16,250 bases of DNA from Solobacterium sp. (lineage in GTDB: Bacteria > Bacillota_I > Bacilli_A > Erysipelotrichales > Erysipelotrichaceae), in assembly GCA_016291725.1 (NCBI GenBank), contig JAEEYJ010000121.1, forward strand, positions 1-16,250. The letters run 5' to 3'. The position numbers were made by a program, and so were the translations under genes. A model generated the notes under the pieces. It saw only the letters and a program-made list of their open reading frames with translations, had not been told where the DNA came from and ran no database searches. Shown here piece by piece: positions 1 to 5,192 of this stretch (its first letter is position 1; each line of letters begins with the position of its first letter).

Positions 1-308
1 ATCAGGGCGTTGTCACCGACGGTAAGGCCTGTGATTTCTTCCCCTTCATAGTCCATATAGCCCGGGGTATCGATGAAGTTGATCTTCTTGTCCTTCCACT
101 CCACCGGTGCCAGATGCATATAGCAGGAAACACCGCGTTTCCCTTCTTCCGCGTCAAAATTCAGGGCTGTTGTTCCATCGTTGTTCGGTCCGAACTTCTG
201 GATTGCCTTGGTGTAGTACAGGCAGGCTTCGATGACTGTCGATTTGCCTGCGCCGGAATGTCCCAAAGCGACGACATTCCTGACCTCATTTGCCAAATAG
301 TCTCTCAT
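1..308 (-). CDS. EF-G-like translational GTPase (5' part only)
   Basis: The first 102 codons are present; the gene runs off the left edge. The frame shows a P-loop GHSGAGKS at about residues 16-23, a switch I region FDAEEGKRGVS at 51-61 and the G3 motif DTPGYMDY at 80-87, followed by the start of the helix after switch II. This pattern fits the EF-G-like paralogue group (G domain starting RNVxALGHSGAGK) better than canonical EF-G, whose switch I reads RGITI. Family members are ribosome-associated GTPases whose exact role is often unsettled. The ATG at 308 follows an AGAGGA ribosome site. Only 17 bases separate it from the ankyrin gene upstream, so the two are probably one operon. Ribosome-protection proteins such as Tet(M) are relatives, but too little is visible to assign resistance. 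Confidence 0.85.
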   Translation of the reverse strand, partial: MRDYLANEVRNVVALGHSGAGKSTVIEACLYYTKAIQKFGPNNDGTTALNFDAEEGKRGVSCYMHLAPVEWKDKKINFIDTPGYMDYEGEEITGLTVGDNAL

Positions 309-325
309 ACATTATCCTCTGCTTC

Positions 326-994
326 TTATTTCAGTGTATCCTTCAGGTCGTCCAGGCATTCCTTGCGGACATAGTGGATGGCCATATTGCCGGAGTAGTC
401 CTTCAGTGCCTTGTCTGCACCGTTGTCAATCAGGAACGTTACAAGTTCCGGGAATCCGATATAGGCAGCCCGCATGAGCGCTGTGCAGCCGCGGCTGTCC
501 TGGGCATTGATGTTTGCGCCGTTCTCCACCAGGATCTTGATGATATCCGCCTTGTAGGCTGTTGTGGCTTCCATCAGTGCCGTACGTCCTTCGGCATCCT
601 GGGCATTGACATCCGCGCCCTTTCCGATCAGGTAGGAAACGACTTCTGTTTCACCCAGCAGGGCCGCCCGCATCAGAGAGGTTCTTCCCCTGTTGTCATG
701 TGCGTTTACATCCGCGCCTGCATGTTCCAGCATGCGGCAGATATTCAGATGTCCCTTTTTGGCAGCACCCATCAGGGCTGTCTTGTTGTTCTTGTCGCGG
801 TCATTCGGGTTTGCGCCGTTGTCGAGAAGGTACCGGACAATGTCTTCGTATCCACGCTTTGCGCTTCTCATCAGAGCCGTTCTACCATCACCATTGGCCA
901 CATTGATATTTGCGCCTTTCGAGACCATAGAACAGAGTCTTGCAAAATCTCCTCTTCCTGCTGCGTCGAAGAATTCTTGATTGATCTGATCCAT
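326..994 (-). CDS. Ankyrin-repeat protein
   Basis: A 222-residue protein made almost entirely of ankyrin repeats. A degenerate N-terminal cap (about 1-33) is followed by five clear 33-residue repeats starting near residues 36, 69, 102, 135 and 168. Each has the G-R-T-A-L-M start and the G-A-D/N-x-N-A-x-D turn. A C-terminal cap begins near 201. There is no signal peptide or membrane segment, so it should be cytoplasmic. Ankyrin repeats bind protein partners and carry no enzymatic function. The start ATG at 994 has a strong AAGGAGGT ribosome site at 1002-1009. The gene lies directly upstream of the EF-G-like GTPase, which makes that protein the first partner to consider (inference). Expression probably depends on the structured leader at 1027-1159. 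Confidence 0.9.
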   Translation of the reverse strand: MDQINQEFFDAAGRGDFARLCSMVSKGANINVANGDGRTALMRSAKRGYEDIVRYLLDNGANPNDRDKNNKTALMGAAKKGHLNICRMLEHAGADVNAHDNRGRTSLMRAALLGETEVVSYLIGKGADVNAQDAEGRTALMEATTAYKADIIKILVENGANINAQDSRGCTALMRAAYIGFPELVTFLIDNGADKALKDYSGNMAIHYVRKECLDDLKDTLK

Positions 995-1001
995 ACAATA
1001 G

Positions 1002-1009
1002 ACCTCCTT
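1002..1009 (-). promoter_or_regulatory. Ankyrin gene ribosome binding site with a complementary segment upstream
   Basis: On the minus strand the site reads AAGGAGGT, seven bases before the ATG. The exact complement ACCTCCTT occurs about 80 bases upstream in the same leader (1089-1096), as the 3' side of a local hairpin. An 8-bp SD/anti-SD pairing is therefore possible. Confidence 0.6.
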
Positions 1010-1026
1010 CTTACAAATATGGATTT

Positions 1027-1051
1027 AAAAAAGATGGACAGCAACCCATCT
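1027..1051 (-). terminator. Terminator-like hairpin in the ankyrin operon leader
   Basis: On the minus strand a 6-bp stem AGATGG/CCATCT with an 8-base loop is followed by a run of T. It lies between the mapped promoter and the ankyrin ribosome site, so it would act as an attenuator rather than an end-of-gene terminator. A competing short helix AUCU/AGAU (about 1048-1061) uses the same 5' arm and could serve as an antiterminator. The stem is short, so efficiency is uncertain. Confidence 0.55.
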
Positions 1052-1157
1052 AAAAACAGATCCGACCATGATCGCTTATCCTGTTGAAAAGGAGGTTTCC
1101 TCCCTCACATACAGGCAGAATCAGGTAACCAAAAACAATTCCAGTACCAACGATCAT
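1050..1157 (-). CDS. Possible 35-residue leader peptide
   Basis: A small open frame lies inside the leader of the ankyrin/EF-G operon. Its ATG at 1157 follows a GGAGAG site at about the right distance, and it ends in TAG at 1052-1050. The peptide starts MIVGTGIVFGYLILPVC and ends HGRICF, hydrophobic at first and polar later. The stop codon touches the base of the terminator hairpin, so a ribosome finishing here would cover its 5' arm. That is the geometry expected for translation-coupled attenuation. The same bases also form strong RNA helices, so the frame may be a chance by-product of a structured RNA. I do not recognise the peptide. Confidence 0.35.
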   Translation of the reverse strand: MIVGTGIVFGYLILPVCEGGNLLFNRISDHGRICF

Positions 1158-1159
1158 GA
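1066..1159 (-). promoter_or_regulatory. Structured 5' leader (candidate cis-regulatory RNA)
   Basis: The minus-strand transcript can form a long-range helix of 11 pairs (two G-U) between 1159-1149 and 1076-1066; CATGATCG and CGATCATG are its core. Enclosed by it is a hairpin of about 15 pairs spanning 1115-1080: CCUGU/ACAGG at the base, a bulged A, a U-U mismatch, and GGAGG-AAA-CCUCC at the tip. The terminator-like hairpin at 1051-1027 follows immediately. A closing helix, an inner hairpin and an expression platform are the usual parts of a riboswitch or a protein-binding leader. It does not match a riboswitch class I know; no T-box GGTGG motif is present. Confidence 0.45.
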
Positions 1160-1190
1160 TACGATCTCTCCAATCTTTTTCGCCACTTAT

Positions 1191-1218
1191 ATTGTACCGT
1201 ATTTAGGGGATTGTTCAA
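1191..1218 (-). promoter_or_regulatory. SigA-type promoter for the ankyrin/EF-G operon
   Basis: On the minus strand, TTGAAC (1218-1213) is separated by 16 bases from TACAAT (1196-1191). The predicted start near 1184 leaves a leader of about 190 nt before the ankyrin ATG, long enough to hold the structures at 1027-1159. Confidence 0.65.
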
Positions 1219-1278
1219 CAGTAAATCAAGGGGGATACGGTGAACATTCTGTGAATGAAACACTTTCAGAAAACTGTT

Positions 1279-1974
1279 TCACTGTCCTTTCAGCGTACGG
1301 ATGCTGCGTCTGTAATCCGGCATGTACGCTGCGATTTGAGCGTAGAAAGCGGACGAATGATTGCGGACCAGAAAGTGTACGTATTCATGCAGAAGCACGT
1401 AGCGCAGACAGTGCAGCGGATAGTGGATGAGCCGGGTGTTGATGGTGATGGTGTGCTTGTCCGGATAGCAGACGCCCCAGCGGGTCTTCATCGTGCGGGT
1501 GCGGATCACAGGGCGGGGAATCCGGTATACATCGCAGATCCTGGTATCCCATTCTGTACGCAGCTGTTCAAGCATCCGTTTGATTTCCTTTGCGGCATAC
1601 GCCTGGAAAAGCTTTGCGGCGGATTCTTCATCCATGGTTTTCAGATGCATTATCATTGTGCCGTCGATGATTTCAACTTTGCTGCGGACTGCGTGTACAT
1701 ACTGCACCGGCATCTCTTCACCAAGCCAGTATACCCGGCCGTACAGAGCAGGATTATTGTAGACTGTCTGCTTCTGAACCTTGCTTTCCGCTTTCCGGAT
1801 CCAGTCCTCCTTCTCCATGAGAAAGCGCTGGATCTGCAGATCCGGCGTATGAAGCGGACAGGATACGTACAGCGTACCGTCCGGACGGATGCGCAGATAC
1901 ATGCGTTTGATCCGTTTCTTCTCTATTGCCACCGTGCGCATTCTGCCGGCGATGTTCATTCTGGTCTGTACCAT
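1279..1974 (-). CDS. YgjP-like (DUF45) metallopeptidase domain protein
   Basis: A 231-residue protein of the YgjP/DUF45 group, related to SprT-type zinc metalloproteases. The zinc motif HEYVH lies at 196-200, with a third ligand candidate His at 206 in NHSSAFY. The family hallmark RTMKTRWGVCY lies at about 160-170, followed by TITINTRLI. No signal peptide is seen, so it should be cytoplasmic. YgjP-like proteins often sit near restriction systems, but none is present here; the physiological substrate is not known to me. The ATG at 1974 was chosen because an extended -10 element ends seven bases upstream. No ribosome site precedes this ATG or the next one (residue 6), so translation is probably leaderless. 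It appears to be a single-gene unit. Confidence 0.85.
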   Translation of the reverse strand: MVQTRMNIAGRMRTVAIEKKRIKRMYLRIRPDGTLYVSCPLHTPDLQIQRFLMEKEDWIRKAESKVQKQTVYNNPALYGRVYWLGEEMPVQYVHAVRSKVEIIDGTMIMHLKTMDEESAAKLFQAYAAKEIKRMLEQLRTEWDTRICDVYRIPRPVIRTRTMKTRWGVCYPDKHTITINTRLIHYPLHCLRYVLLHEYVHFLVRNHSSAFYAQIAAYMPDYRRSIRTLKGQ

Positions 1975-1980
1975 GGCTGT

Positions 1981-1989
1981 ATTCTACCA
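1981..1989 (-). promoter_or_regulatory. Extended -10 promoter abutting the metallopeptidase start
   Basis: On the minus strand TGGTAGAAT (TGn plus TAGAAT) ends at 1981, with only ACAGCC before the ATG at 1974. Transcription starting seven bases past the -10 would begin at the A of the ATG. No good -35 box is visible. Confidence 0.55.
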
Positions 1990-2014
1990 TCTGTGCACCT
2001 GAAATGTATGTGTG

Positions 2015-2047
2015 AAAGAAAAGAGGCTGCGGTACAGCCTCTTTTTC
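2015..2047 (-). terminator. Terminator of the YegP-like gene
   Basis: A perfect 11-bp stem (AAAAGAGGCTG at 2019-2029 pairing with 2035-2045, loop CGGTA) lies just past the stop at 2066. The T-rich 3' arm serves the minus strand. It is A/T-flanked on both sides and could also work on the plus strand. Confidence 0.85.
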
Positions 2048-2065
2048 CGGTATGATGTGCTTTCC

Positions 2066-2446
2066 TCAGTCTTCCTTGAGAACAATCTCTGCGTCCGGTG
2101 CGTTCTTGACAACGGACTCGATTCCGTTCATAGCGGACTTCTTTGCCTTATAGCCTTCACTGCGGCCGATGTTCTGGCCGTTCTTCGCCTTCAGGCGGAA
2201 GCGTGTCTCACCTGCGTTGTCTGTGTATACTTCAAACTGCGGGTGCTTTTTGACCTCGAATCCTTCTGCCGTCTGGTCTTCGATCGCTGCGGCAGGCGCA
2301 TTCTTCTTTACAGAAGCGATGCCGGCTTTGCAGGACTTCAGTGTTGTATACACTTCAGATGTCAGGATTGTCTCGCCGTTGCCGGCTTTCAGATCGAACT
2401 TGAAACCGTTGTTCTTTGTGGGTTTGATTACAAACTTACCAGCCAT
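2066..2446 (-). CDS. YegP/DUF1508 family protein, two repeats
   Basis: A 126-residue protein with two copies of the short DUF1508 (YegP-like) domain, about 1-60 and 66-124. Each copy has the F-x-L-K-A-x-N-G-x/E core and a K-N-A-P-x-A ending. YegP-type proteins are small cytoplasmic alpha/beta proteins of unknown biochemical role. A strong AAAGGAG site precedes the ATG at 2446. An AT-rich upstream stretch with TTGTCA at 2500-2495 and a TATAGA/TAGATA box is the likely promoter, although the spacing is not ideal. It forms a single-gene unit closed by the hairpin at 2015-2047. Confidence 0.9.
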   Translation of the reverse strand: MAGKFVIKPTKNNGFKFDLKAGNGETILTSEVYTTLKSCKAGIASVKKNAPAAAIEDQTAEGFEVKKHPQFEVYTDNAGETRFRLKAKNGQNIGRSEGYKAKKSAMNGIESVVKNAPDAEIVLKED

Positions 2447-2585
2447 GATTATTCTCCTTTGGATATATCTTTATCTATAATATATGATACATTGTGACAA
2501 AAATCAGCCTTTATCACGTAAATATAGATCATTTTGGTACATTGCGGCAGGAAACACTTTCATAATCCTCTCTGTAACGGAAGGC

Positions 2586-2617
2586 AAAAACAAAAGGCCG
2601 CATTGTCATGCGGTCCT
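2586..2617 (-). terminator. Terminator downstream of tRNA-His
   Basis: On the minus strand a stem of about 9 pairs (with one A-C mismatch) around the loop GACA is followed by UUUUGUUUUU. It starts 13 bases after the tRNA 3' end and would end the tRNA transcript. Confidence 0.75.
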
Positions 2618-2629
2618 CTGTTTTGCAGG

Positions 2630-2705
2630 GGCGACTGATGGGGCTCGAACCCACGAAATGCTGGAGCCACAATCCAGTGTGTTAACCAACTTCACCACAG
2701 CCGCC
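2630..2705 (-). tRNA. tRNA-His (GTG)
   Basis: The minus strand folds as a complete cloverleaf. The acceptor GCGGCTG pairs with CAGTCGC (one G-T). The anticodon stem CTGGA/TCCAG encloses the loop TTGTGGC with anticodon GTG, and the T arm is CGTGGGTTCGAGCCCCA. The extra G at position -1 (2705) opposite C73 (2630) is the identity mark of histidine tRNA. CCA is not encoded, since the next bases are CCT. It stands alone with its own promoter and terminator. Confidence 0.95.
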
Positions 2706-2718
2706 GCAGCGTAGGTAT

Positions 2719-2748
2719 ATTATAAACGACATGTGATTGTTTGCGCAA
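2719..2748 (-). promoter_or_regulatory. Promoter of tRNA-His
   Basis: On the minus strand, TTGCGC (2748-2743), an 18-base spacer and TATAAT (2724-2719). The predicted start is near 2712, a few bases ahead of the tRNA. The -35 box is half of the palindrome TTGCGCAA, which the divergent gene also uses. Confidence 0.65.
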
Positions 2749-2771
2749 GAGAAATTTGCATCGGTTATAAT
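2741..2771 (+). promoter_or_regulatory. Promoter of the MmcB-like/thermonuclease unit
   Basis: TTGCGC at 2741-2746 and a perfect TATAAT at 2766-2771, with a spacer of 19 bases. The ATG begins at 2778, exactly where transcription should start, and no ribosome site exists in between. This indicates a leaderless transcript. Confidence 0.6.
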
Positions 2772-2777
2772 ATTGGT

Positions 2778-3578
2778 ATGGCAAAGACGCAGGAGACACG
2801 GGATCTGGAAAAAGCACTGCAGGACAGGTGCGCTGCCAAAGGCGAATACGGCTGCAGCGAGGTCACCATCGGCTTCGTGCACGGTGGGAACGGGCGTGAG
2901 ATCGTCGACTTCCTGTCCATGGACAGTGAAGGTGTTTTCAAGTGCTTTGAAATCAAGGTTACACTGGCCGACCTGCGCTCTGAAGCAAAACTCTCCTGGT
3001 ACGGCGACTACAACTATCTTGTGGTCAGTGAGGAACTCTACCGGAAGTCCCCTGCCTGGGACAACTATATACCGCCCTATGCCGGCATTCTTGCCGGGAC
3101 AGGCCTTAGTGTAAAGCGCCGTGCGAAGAAGATCGGCGTTGCGGCGGAGCAGCGCGCTTTACTGCAGGGCAGTCTGATCCGCTCTCTGTACTGGCGCATG
3201 GAAGAAATGCGCCGGAACAGTGAACGGATCAACCGGAATGAATACGCAGAGCAGATTGAGGAACAGCGCACTGCTTTGGCAAGGCTCACGGAACAGTACG
3301 AACGGAAAGTCTGGGAAGCGCAGGATTATGAAACCTACTACCGGCGCAATCATCAGGACAGTTCGTTTACCATAGCCGGACAGGCAAAAGTAGAGCGGAG
3401 CCAGTACCGGAAACGTGCCGGAGACGGTTATACCTGGATTCATACCGGACATGGCTGTATCTGTCCCGCCTGCGGGCAGCCGGCGCTCATTGTGGATGGT
3501 TCAGATGTGCTGAGTGCGTTCTGTCCGCACTGCGGAAGCGACCTGAGGTTGATCGAGCATGAAGAAGATCCTGCGTAG
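2778..3578 (+). CDS. MmcB-like PD-(D/E)XK protein with C-terminal zinc ribbon
   Basis: A 266-residue protein. Residues about 1-110 resemble the MmcB-type DNA-repair fold of the PD-(D/E)XK nuclease superfamily: E28, the acidic strand IVDF with D44, and the E-x-K strand CFEIKVT at 56-62. Then comes a charged, probably coiled-coil stretch (about 140-200). The C-terminal zinc ribbon uses CPAC near 229-232 and CPHC near 249-252. This makes a DNA-binding or DNA-processing role likely; the exact activity is inference. An in-frame upstream extension (from 2733) was rejected because it overlaps the promoter. The start at 2778 directly follows the -10 box without a ribosome site. Its last 20 bases overlap the thermonuclease gene, so the two are coupled. 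Confidence 0.7.
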   Translation: MAKTQETRDLEKALQDRCAAKGEYGCSEVTIGFVHGGNGREIVDFLSMDSEGVFKCFEIKVTLADLRSEAKLSWYGDYNYLVVSEELYRKSPAWDNYIPPYAGILAGTGLSVKRRAKKIGVAAEQRALLQGSLIRSLYWRMEEMRRNSERINRNEYAEQIEEQRTALARLTEQYERKVWEAQDYETYYRRNHQDSSFTIAGQAKVERSQYRKRAGDGYTWIHTGHGCICPACGQPALIVDGSDVLSAFCPHCGSDLRLIEHEEDPA

Positions 3579-4119
3579 AATCCTGCTTGGTTTACTGCTG
3601 CTTCTGGTCTGCTACGCAGCCGTGCAGGACCGGATGGGGCTGCCCGTCCTCTTCCCTTCGTGGCAGGAAGTATCCGAGTCCTCGGCGAAGATCCTGAACG
3701 GTCCGTACAAAGTCCTCTATGTCACGGACGGTGATACGCTCCGGGTGGAGATCGATGGTGCGGATACCTTTGTCCGGCTGATCGGCATCGATGCGCCGGA
3801 GTCCGCAAGCCATAATCCGGAGGTCAACACAGAAGAAGGACAGATCTCTGCAGAGTATCTCCGGGGCATCGTCAGACCGGGCATGAAGGTCTGGCTGGAG
3901 TATGACGAAAACACTGCTGACCAGTACGGCAGAGTACTCGCCTATGTCTATCTGGATGCCCAGGGAAAGGATATGCTGGAAGTGCGGATCCTGAAGGATG
4001 GCATGGCGCGTACACTGCATATCAAACCGAACGATAAATACTATGAATACTTCTATGAGCTGGAGGAAGCGGCACGGGCAGACCGGAAAGGATTCTGGGC
4101 AGCAGAGATCTGGAACTAG
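3559..4119 (+). CDS. Membrane-anchored/secreted thermonuclease (SNase family)
   Basis: A 186-residue staphylococcal-nuclease homologue. An N-terminal basic and hydrophobic segment (about 6-22) acts as signal or anchor, so the enzyme should work outside the membrane. The SNase domain runs from about 50 to 185. By alignment with S. aureus nuclease all key residues are present: D57/D59 and D78 (calcium site), and R73, E81 and R125 (catalysis), in DGDT, VRLIGIDAPES and DQYGRVLAYVY. It cleaves DNA or RNA. The ATG at 3559 lies inside the preceding gene, with a GAGG site 11 bases upstream. Its TAG stop shares the palindrome CTAG with the stop of the convergent gene. Confidence 0.92.
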   Translation: MKKILRRILLGLLLLLVCYAAVQDRMGLPVLFPSWQEVSESSAKILNGPYKVLYVTDGDTLRVEIDGADTFVRLIGIDAPESASHNPEVNTEEGQISAEYLRGIVRPGMKVWLEYDENTADQYGRVLAYVYLDAQGKDMLEVRILKDGMARTLHIKPNDKYYEYFYELEEAARADRKGFWAAEIWN

Positions 4120-4841
4120 TCTTCCGTGCTGAACAGCCATTCCAGAGCATCCGAGCTTTCCGGTCTGGTGGCTTCGTCGCCGGTGCTGTAGGTTCTGTTT
4201 GAGGCAAACAGGCGTACATCACCGGTTTTTTCACTCAGTGTAAGCATACTGATGTCTTCATCATTGACAGCGAGGATGACCATGTCTACGGTGCCGGTGC
4301 TTTCCGGATCATCCAGGGACAGGCCGCGGTAGTCCTTGATGGCGATGATGCGGACATTCTCCAGCAGACAGCCCGTGACAGGACGTTCCCGGCTGGATTC
4401 GAATGTCGCGTAGATATCCACGCGCTGTCCCGGGCTCAGTGTACCGCCGAGCTTTGCAATATCAGCTTTCATGGTATAGGCGGACTGTCCCTCCTTCAGC
4501 TGCAGATACGGACTGTCCGGCAGTTCGGATTCATCCTTGATCATCTCCCTGTAGAACGGAGAACCGGCAGGAATGCTTCCCTGGATATCCGTATACTTGC
4601 CGATGAGTTCACTGCGGTCGTTGAGGGTCCTGTCCTGCAGATAGGAAGCAGGAATCATCAGTACCACCAGATCATTGTCAGTAATCTGTGTACGCGGGGG
4701 AATCGTTCTGGAAGCGACCAGGGCAGGCCGGAGATCCAGTTTCCGGTTGACGTCGATGCGTACTGCCGCTGACCACAGCAGCAGAATCAGTCCGGACACC
4801 AGAAGAATCCGGGATGCTGCAACGATTGTCTTTTTGTTCAT
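4116..4841 (-). CDS. CpaB-like protein with SAF domain
   Basis: A 241-residue protein with one membrane helix (about 9-27) and an exported SAF domain (about 38-100, core VASRTIPPRTQITDNDL). A RcpC/CpaB-like domain follows, with TLSPGQRVDIYATF near 134-147 and NVRIIAIKD near 165. CpaB proteins assist assembly of Flp/Tad pili at the outer face of the membrane. No pilin, TadA ATPase or TadB/C gene is visible nearby, so this copy is orphan within the window. The start has a GGAGG ribosome site. Only 27 bases lie between it and the rnf terminator, with no clear promoter. Low-level read-through from rnf is the simplest source of mRNA (inference). Confidence 0.8.
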   Translation of the reverse strand: MNKKTIVAASRILLVSGLILLLWSAAVRIDVNRKLDLRPALVASRTIPPRTQITDNDLVVLMIPASYLQDRTLNDRSELIGKYTDIQGSIPAGSPFYREMIKDESELPDSPYLQLKEGQSAYTMKADIAKLGGTLSPGQRVDIYATFESSRERPVTGCLLENVRIIAIKDYRGLSLDDPESTGTVDMVILAVNDEDISMLTLSEKTGDVRLFASNRTYSTGDEATRPESSDALEWLFSTED

Positions 4842-4869
4842 GGGAATACCTCCACCCTGTTATTCGCAC

Positions 4870-4904
4870 AAAAAAACATTCCTGCACGGAAATGCAGGAA
4901 TGTT
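4870..4904 (-). terminator. Rho-independent terminator of the rnf operon
   Basis: A perfect 12-bp inverted repeat (AACATTCCTGCA at 4875-4886 with 4893-4904, six-base loop) is followed on the minus strand by a T run. It begins 10 bases after the rnfB stop, which shows that the short rnfB is the true end of the operon. Confidence 0.92.
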
Positions 4905-4913
4905 CTGTTTCAA

Positions 4914-5192
4914 TCAAGCAGCAGGGTGTTCCGCCAGATAGGCCGCAACAGCATCCTTCTGTGCCTGTGAACTCGGCTTGCAGGACTTCACGTCACCGCT
5001 GCCCTCTGCGATTGCCGCAGCCATACCGGAGCAGCCGGGGAATCCGCAGCCGCCGCAGTTGTATCCGGGCAGCAGTGCAAGAATCTCTTCTGCACGGTGA
5101 TCAGGCTCGACATAGAACACTTTGGAAGCGATGCCCAGAATCAGTCCGCAGACTGAGCCGAGGATCAGCATTGTCAATAATCCCTTAATCAT
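4914..5192 (-). CDS. rnfB: Short RnfB: membrane anchor plus first Fe-S domain only
   Basis: A 92-residue protein matching only the N-terminal part of RnfB. A hydrophobic anchor (about 3-25) is followed by the characteristic Fe-S domain LLPGYNCGGCGFPGCSG with C46, C49, C54 and C71 (C-x2-C-x4-C-x16-C), which binds a 4Fe-4S cluster. Normal RnfB continues with at least one ferredoxin-like domain carrying two further clusters, which exchange electrons with soluble ferredoxin; those are missing. The stop is followed within 10 bases by a perfect terminator, so neither frameshift nor lost tail is visible. The ATG at 5192 has an AAAGGAG site. Its start overlaps the end of the preceding small gene by 8 bases. 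Confidence 0.85.
   Translation of the reverse strand: MIKGLLTMLILGSVCGLILGIASKVFYVEPDHRAEEILALLPGYNCGGCGFPGCSGMAAAIAEGSGDVKSCKPSSQAQKDAVAAYLAEHPAA

Noticed and set aside
290..1087. A 265-codon open frame on the plus strand opposite the ankyrin gene
   Set aside because: Its apparent internal repeats are only the reverse of the ankyrin repeats; it also runs through the promoter side of that gene.
1254..1279. Inverted repeat TGAAACA/TGTTTCA around the metallopeptidase stop
   Set aside because: The stem has 7 pairs and a 12-base loop, but no T run follows on either strand, so I do not call it a terminator.
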